Shown one piece after another: positions 59,983 through 64,000 of a stretch of DNA of 64,000 nucleotides. The DNA is taken from assembly GCF_036174265.1 (NCBI RefSeq), contig NZ_CP108055.1, positions 868,001 through 932,000 on the forward strand, written 5' to 3'. The notes under the pieces are model-generated. The model worked only from the letters and a program-made list of their open reading frames with translations, ran no database searches and had not been told where the DNA came from. Origin of the DNA: Streptomyces sp. NBC_00285. GTDB lineage: Bacteria; Actinomycetota; Actinomycetes; Streptomycetales; Streptomycetaceae. Each line of letters starts with the position of its first letter. The first letter of the stretch is position 1. Position numbers and translations under genes: made by a program.

Positions 59983-61088
59983 TGGGCGCTCCTTCCGGCG
60001 ATGCGGTTGATGCGATCGACGGCTCGCTCGAAGCCGCGGGTGAGGTCGTCGAAGACGGCCTGGACGCTGCGTTCGCTGTTCATCCGCCCCACGATCTGAC
60101 CGACGGGCGTGCCCAGCAGCGGCTCGACCTCGTACTTCTGGATGCGTGAGACCGCCTCGGCGACCAGCAGGCCCTGCAGCGGCATGGGGAGGGTGCCGGG
60201 CCCCTCGGCGGAGTCCCAGGCGTCGGTCCATTCGGTTCGCAGCTGGCGTGCGGGCTTACCCGTCAGGGCGCGGGAGCGCACGGTGTCGCCGGAACCGGCG
60301 GCGAGAAGTTTCTGGATGAGCCGGGGCGACGTCAGTTCGGCCTCTGTGGTGGTCAGCCATATGGAGCCCAGCCACACACCCTGGGCCCCGAGTGCCAGTG
60401 CGGCGGCCGCCTGCTGCCCGCTGCCGATGCCGCCCGCCGCCAGTACAGGCAGCGGATCGACGGCGTCGACGACCTCCGGGGTGAGGACCATGGAGGCGAT
60501 GTCACCGGTGTGGCCACCGGCCTCGTAGCCCTGTGCGACCACGATGTCGATGCCGGCTTCCTGGTGCTTGACGGCGTGCCGGGCACTGCCCGCCAGGGCG
60601 GCGACCAGCACGTCCTGTTCGTGCGCGCGGTCCACCACGTCGGCGGGAGGCGAGCCGAGGGCGTTGGCGAGCAGCCGGATCGGGTAGTCGAAGGCGACGT
60701 CCAGCTGGCTGCGGGCGACCTGCTCCATCCAGCCCGTGATGCGCCACCCGGACGCCTCGCCCTCGGCGAGTGCGGGTACGCCGTACTTGGCGAGGGTGTC
60801 CTTGACGAACTGCCGGTGCCCCTCGGGGATCATCGCCTCGACGTCGGCCTCGCTCACCCCCTCGACCTTCTTGGCCGGCATGACGACGTCCAGGCCGTAC
60901 GGCTTGCCGTCGACGTGGGCCTCGATCCAGTCGAGGTCGCGTTTGAGTTCGTCGGGTTCCGTGTAACGGACCGCGCCGAGCACTCCGAAGCCGCCGGCCC
61001 GGCTGATGGCCGCGGCGACGGCGGGGAACGGCGTGAAGCCGAAGACGGCGTGCTCCAGTCCCAGTTTCTTGCTCAGCTCCGTCTGCAT
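59979..61088 (-). CDS. Nitronate monooxygenase / NPD-type flavoprotein
   Basis: 369-residue TIM-barrel FMN enzyme of the 2-nitropropane dioxygenase family. Markers are AAAISRAGGFGVLGAVRYTE, DIVVAQGYEAGGHTGDIAS with the catalytic His, and PVLAAGGIGSGQQAAAALAL with GAQGVWLGSIWL for FMN phosphate. The N-terminus (TELSKKLGLEHAVFGFTPFP) departs from the usual PIxxAPM, as in related proteins encoded with FadD and thiolase genes in actinobacteria. In such settings it may oxidise a CoA-bound intermediate rather than nitronates; that is inference. Confidence 0.88.
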   Translation of the reverse strand: MQTELSKKLGLEHAVFGFTPFPAVAAAISRAGGFGVLGAVRYTEPDELKRDLDWIEAHVDGKPYGLDVVMPAKKVEGVSEADVEAMIPEGHRQFVKDTLAKYGVPALAEGEASGWRITGWMEQVARSQLDVAFDYPIRLLANALGSPPADVVDRAHEQDVLVAALAGSARHAVKHQEAGIDIVVAQGYEAGGHTGDIASMVLTPEVVDAVDPLPVLAAGGIGSGQQAAAALALGAQGVWLGSIWLTTTEAELTSPRLIQKLLAAGSGDTVRSRALTGKPARQLRTEWTDAWDSAEGPGTLPMPLQGLLVAEAVSRIQKYEVEPLLGTPVGQIVGRMNSERSVQAVFDDLTRGFERAVDRINRIAGRSAQ

Positions 61089-61130
61089 GGCCGCAGGATG
61101 CCGCAGTCCTCCGGACGACGGAAGAGGTTT

Positions 61131-61147
61131 TCTGATGCTCCGTCAGA
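61131..61147. promoter_or_regulatory. TetR-type operator, copy 2
   Basis: TCTGAT-GCTCC-GTCAGA, 43 bases before the nitronate monooxygenase start. Arms, 5-base spacer and the preceding GGTTT agree with copy 1 at 41274-41290. Confidence 0.75.
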
Positions 61148-61274
61148 TTCAGGTCGGCGGATCGTCGGCCGGAACTCCACGAAGACCGTCGGGCGAGCAC
61201 CTCAGTGGGCGGGCACATCAGGCGGACGCGCCCCGTGTTGAGGCCCTCGGCTGCAGCGCCCGGCAACCGACGGT

Positions 61275-62126
61275 TCAGCCAGGCACGTCCAGCCGCTGGG
61301 TGCCGACGACCGACAGCAGCCGTAGTGCCTCCTCGGACGGCGAGCCCGGGGTGGCCGTGTAGATCACGACGTGCTGGTCCCGGTCGGCGATGTCCAGGAC
61401 GTCGCAGTTCACCGTGACCGGGCCGACCAGGGGATGGTCGAAGGTCTTGCAGAGCGTGGGGCGGACGGTGACCTCGTGCGTGGCCCACATCCGGGCGAAC
61501 GCCTCGCTCCCGTCAAGGAGTTCCGCCACCAGTGCGGTCAGCTCGGGATGGTCGGGATAGCGGGCGGAGGCGGCGCGCAGTCGCTGGACCGAGGAGCGCG
61601 CGAACTCCTCGCCGTCCGAGACGCCGTAGAGCCGGCGGCCCTGCGGGTGCGGGCCCAGGAAGGAACGGCGGACGAGGTTGCGGTCGCGGCGGGACAGGGC
61701 CGAGAAGTCCTCCATGAGCGCCGCGGCCAGGTCGTTCCAGGCGATCACCTCGTAGAACGCCGAGATGACGATCGCGGCGGCCTGCGGCAGCCGGTGCAGC
61801 AGGTCGACGATGCTCTGGCGCACCTCGCGCGAGGGGCCGGGCGGCGGGCCCGGCGGGGTGCCGGCGAGGTGGTGGAGGTGGTCGCGTTCGGCGTCCGACA
61901 ACCGCAGGGCGCGGACGACCTGCGCCAGGACCTCACGGGACGGCCGGGGCGCACGGGCCTGTTCGAGGCGGGTGTAGTACTCGGTGGAGATGTACGCCAG
62001 CTGCGCCACCTCCTCGCGGCGCAGTCCCGGGGTACGGCGGCGCGGTCCGGCGGGCAGGCCCACGTCGGCGGGGGCGATGCGCTCGCGTCGGATGCGCAGG
62101 AAGTCGGCCAGTTCTCGTCGGTCCAC
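61275..62126 (-). CDS. XRE-family regulator with MmyB-like ligand-binding domain
   Basis: 283-residue regulator. The helix-turn-helix at about 5-75 reads FLRIRRERIAPADVGLP, RTPGLRREEVAQLAYISTEY and YTRLEQARAPRPSREVL; the rest is the MmyB-like PAS-related domain (VISAFYEVIAWNDLAAALME, NLVRRSFLGPHPQGRRLYG, VTVNCDVLDIADRDQHVVIY). This family commonly represses a divergent SDR gene, as placed here. GTG 62126 is used because RRELADFLRIRRERI follows directly. Ligands may be fatty-acid-like, based on MmyB structures. Confidence 0.9.
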   Translation of the reverse strand: MDRRELADFLRIRRERIAPADVGLPAGPRRRTPGLRREEVAQLAYISTEYYTRLEQARAPRPSREVLAQVVRALRLSDAERDHLHHLAGTPPGPPPGPSREVRQSIVDLLHRLPQAAAIVISAFYEVIAWNDLAAALMEDFSALSRRDRNLVRRSFLGPHPQGRRLYGVSDGEEFARSSVQRLRAASARYPDHPELTALVAELLDGSEAFARMWATHEVTVRPTLCKTFDHPLVGPVTVNCDVLDIADRDQHVVIYTATPGSPSEEALRLLSVVGTQRLDVPG

Positions 62127-62159
62127 GGTCCCAGTGTGCGCGGGCACCGGGCCGCCGAG

Positions 62160-62180
62160 CCAGGTACTGCCGGTGCCTGG
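62160..62180. promoter_or_regulatory. Operator between XRE regulator and SDR gene
   Basis: Imperfect palindrome with 8-base arms (CCAGGTAC / GTGCCTGG, one mismatch) and a 5-base spacer, placed 33 bases before the SDR start and 33 bases before the regulator start. Confidence 0.65.
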
Positions 62181-62213
62181 ATGAGTCCGGCCTCCGGGCG
62201 CAGGCTCGTCGGC

Positions 62214-62993
62214 ATGACCGACAACACCACCACCTCTGCCCTGCTCGCCGACAAGGTCGCCTTCGTCACCGGCGCCGGACGCGGTATCGGCGCCGCGGCC
62301 GCGCGACTGTTCGCCCGGGAAGGAGCCCGGGTCCTGCTCGCGGCCCGCACCGAGAGTCAGCTCAAGGCGGTGACCGAGGAGATCCGTGCCGCGGGCGGCA
62401 TCGCCGACCACGTCCACTGCGACCTGGCCGACCCCGCGAGCGTCCGCGCCGCCGTGGACCGGGCCGTCGAGCTGTACGGCAGGCTCGACGTCGCCTTCAA
62501 CAACGGGGCGACCATCCAGCAGCCCGGGCCCATGGACCAGCTGGCCGAAGCCGACTTCGACCATGTCCTCGCCGTCAATCTCAAGGGTCCCTGGCTGGCG
62601 ATGAACGCCGAGATCGCCGCGATCCGGGCCACCGCCGGGACCGGCGCGATCGTCAACAACTCCAGCGTCGGCAGCCTGATGGCCAACCCGTGGCTGCCCG
62701 CGTACGGCGCCGCCAAGCGGGCGGTCAACAGCCTCACCGCGTCGGCCGCCGCCACGTACGGCCCGGAGGGCATCCGCGTCAACGCCATCGCCCCCGGCAC
62801 CACGCTGACCGAGATGATCGACGAGTGGGAAACGGCCTCTCCCGGCATCGTCGACGAGCTCACCTCCCGGACCCCGCTCGGCCGGGCCGCCGCTCCGGAC
62901 GAGATCGCCGAGGCCGCGGCCTGGCTGCTCAGCGACCGGGCCTCCTATGTGACCGGGGCGGTGCTCCGGGTCGACGGCGGCAGTCTGGCCTAA
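62214..62993 (+). CDS. Short-chain dehydrogenase/reductase
   Basis: 259-residue classical SDR with NAD(P) loop TGAGRGIGAAAARL at 20-33, the NNG variant motif FNNGATIQQPG, catalytic Ser in VNNSSVGSLMANPWL, and Y-x-x-x-K in PAYGAAKRAVNSL. The closing NAIAPGTTLTEMI and YVTGAVLRVDGGSLA are standard. ATG 62214 has no clear Shine-Dalgarno. It is divergent from the MmyB-type regulator, and its stop TAA overlaps the stop of the next gene on the other strand. Substrate unknown. Confidence 0.92.
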   Translation: MTDNTTTSALLADKVAFVTGAGRGIGAAAARLFAREGARVLLAARTESQLKAVTEEIRAAGGIADHVHCDLADPASVRAAVDRAVELYGRLDVAFNNGATIQQPGPMDQLAEADFDHVLAVNLKGPWLAMNAEIAAIRATAGTGAIVNNSSVGSLMANPWLPAYGAAKRAVNSLTASAAATYGPEGIRVNAIAPGTTLTEMIDEWETASPGIVDELTSRTPLGRAAAPDEIAEAAAWLLSDRASYVTGAVLRVDGGSLA

Positions 62994-64000
62994 TCGGAGG
63001 AGGGGCCCTCCAGCACGGCCATGGCCGCGTTGTGCCCCGGCACCCCGCTCACCCCGCCGCCGCGCACCGCGCCCGCCCCGCACAGCAGCACGTTCGCATG
63101 CCGGGTCTCCACACCCCAGCGGCCGGTGCCCTCCTGGGCGTAGGGCCAGGACAGTTCGCGGTGGAAGATGTTGCCGCCGGGCAGCCGCAGGTCCCGCTCC
63201 AGGTCGAGCGGGGTCCTGGCCTCGATGCAGGGCCGGCCGTCCGCGTCGGTGGCCAGACAGTCGGCGAGCGGTTCGGCGAGGTGCGTGTCGAGCTGGGCGA
63301 GGGTCGCCGCCAGGAGTTCCTCGCGTACGGCGTCGTTGTCCCGGTCGAAGAGCCGGGCCGGGGTGTGCAGGCCGAACAGGGTGAGCGTCTGAAAGCCCTG
63401 CTCGACCAGGTCCGGCCCGAGGATCGAGGGGTCGGTGAGCGAGTGACAGTAGATCTCGGAGGGCGGGGCGGCGGGCAGGTGGCCGGCGGCGGCCTGGGCG
63501 TGGGCGGTGGCCAGTTGCCGGTAGCCCTCGGCGACGTGGAAGGTGCCCGAGAACGCCTCGCGCGGGTCGACGGAGTCGTCGCGCAGTCGTGGGAGGCGCT
63601 TGAGGAGCATGTTCACCTTGAGCTGGGCGCCCTCGGCGGGCGGTGGCTGCCGGTCGCCGGTGAGGGTGGCCAGGGCCTGCGGGGAGGCGTTGACCAGGAC
63701 GTGCCGGGCGTCGACCGCGCCCTCGCCGTCGGCGGTGCGGTAGGTGATCTGCGCCGCGTGCCCGTCCGTGGAGATTCGCACGGCCTCGTGCCCGGTGGCG
63801 ATGACCGCGCCCGCCTGCCGTGCCGCCGTCGCCAGTGCGTCGGTGAGGGCGCCCATGCCGCCCACGGGTACGTCCCAGGCGCCCGTCCCGCCGCCGATCA
63901 CGTGGTAGAGGAAGCAGCGGTTCTGCTGGAGCGAGGGCTCGTGGGCGTCGGCGAACGTTCCGATGAGAGCGTCGGTCAGGACCACGCCCCGGACCAGGTC
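62990..64000 (-). CDS. Phytoene-desaturase-like FAD/NAD(P) oxidoreductase, partial (N-terminus beyond window)
   Basis: At least 336 C-terminal residues of a CrtI-type FAD oxidoreductase. Visible are RGVVLTDALIGTFADAHEPS, the substrate-channel segment GAWDVPVGGMGALTDALATA, AGAVIATGHEAVRISTDGHA, HVLVNASPQALATLTG, and the FAD-closing HANVLLCGAGAVRGGGVSGV with PGHNAAMAVLEG. The frame is open to base 64000; the N-terminal Rossmann motif must lie beyond. Relatives include carotenoid desaturases and retinol saturase-like proteins; no carotenoid genes are in view. Stop overlaps that of the SDR gene. Confidence 0.9.
   Translation of the reverse strand, partial: DLVRGVVLTDALIGTFADAHEPSLQQNRCFLYHVIGGGTGAWDVPVGGMGALTDALATAARQAGAVIATGHEAVRISTDGHAAQITYRTADGEGAVDARHVLVNASPQALATLTGDRQPPPAEGAQLKVNMLLKRLPRLRDDSVDPREAFSGTFHVAEGYRQLATAHAQAAAGHLPAAPPSEIYCHSLTDPSILGPDLVEQGFQTLTLFGLHTPARLFDRDNDAVREELLAATLAQLDTHLAEPLADCLATDADGRPCIEARTPLDLERDLRLPGGNIFHRELSWPYAQEGTGRWGVETRHANVLLCGAGAVRGGGVSGVPGHNAAMAVLEGPSSD

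Noticed and set aside
1..64000. CRISPR array, tRNA genes or attachment site
   Set aside because: No regularly spaced repeats, no cloverleaf-like sequence and no tRNA 3'-end duplication were noticed in any intergenic region.

Overview
The window is very GC-rich actinobacterial DNA that reads as a Streptomyces chromosome. It carries a long chaplin with a LARTG sortase signal, an SsgA-like sporulation protein, an NsdB-type regulator, a DUF397 protein, a PAS/PP2C phosphatase and CBM2 cellulases behind a CebR-type operator. From memory, the spacing of the chaplin and the NsdB-like gene resembles chpB and nsdB of S. coelicolor (SCO7257/SCO7252). No rRNA, tRNA or CRISPR array was seen.

Layout. (1) 1-5051: a minus-strand organosulfur operon (sfnG, an MsuC/DszC-like monooxygenase, an FMN reductase, an SfnB-like protein, ssuD) behind a 27-codon leader peptide. 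It should carry dimethyl sulfone through methanesulfinate and methanesulfonate to sulfite. (2) 5175-11207: a light/stress block with a DUF2867 SDR protein, a photolyase, a B12-binding MerR regulator (LitR type) divergent from an ECF sigma factor (LitS type), and an SPW-repeat membrane protein. (3) 11216-19356: small accessory genes: a truncated SRPBCC pseudogene, a phosphotransferase, three GNAT acetyltransferases, a secreted protein, GlsB, a divergent MerR/MFS pair and a deaminase. (4) 19435-32743: development and cell surface: chaplin, TAP-type hydrolase, MarR/thioesterase pair, baeRF3 protein, SsgA-like protein, SpoIIE-type phosphatase, NsdB-like regulator, a small Cys-rich protein, a phosphotransferase and a secreted amidase. 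(5) 32864-37004: a large LuxR-type ATPase regulator, a membrane protein and a DUF397 protein.

(6) 37100-48053: acyl-CoA catabolism: OB-fold/lipid-transfer/thiolase trio, crotonase and acyl-CoA synthetase divergent across a palindrome, a sulfatase-like membrane protein, a phenylacetate-CoA ligase behind a PaaR-like palindrome, and another acyl-CoA synthetase. (7) 48117-58364: an island bounded by the N- and C-terminal remains of a penicillin acylase. It holds IS630 and IS1182 remnants, an MFS exporter, a truncated methyltransferase, atypical lower-GC DNA and an intact cellulose trio (expansin-CBM2, CBM2-CIP1, CBM2-GH5) next to a perfect CebR box. (8) 58429-64000: acyl-CoA synthetase and nitronate monooxygenase behind a palindrome matching the one at 41274, then an XRE regulator divergent from an SDR, and a phytoene-desaturase-like oxidoreductase running off the edge.

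Two regulatory links matter most. The leader peptide matches the actinobacterial type that couples cysteine supply to sulfur genes. The shared TCTGAY-N5-GTCAGA operator ties the acyl-CoA clusters at 41 kb and 61 kb into one probable TetR-type regulon whose regulator is not in the window.
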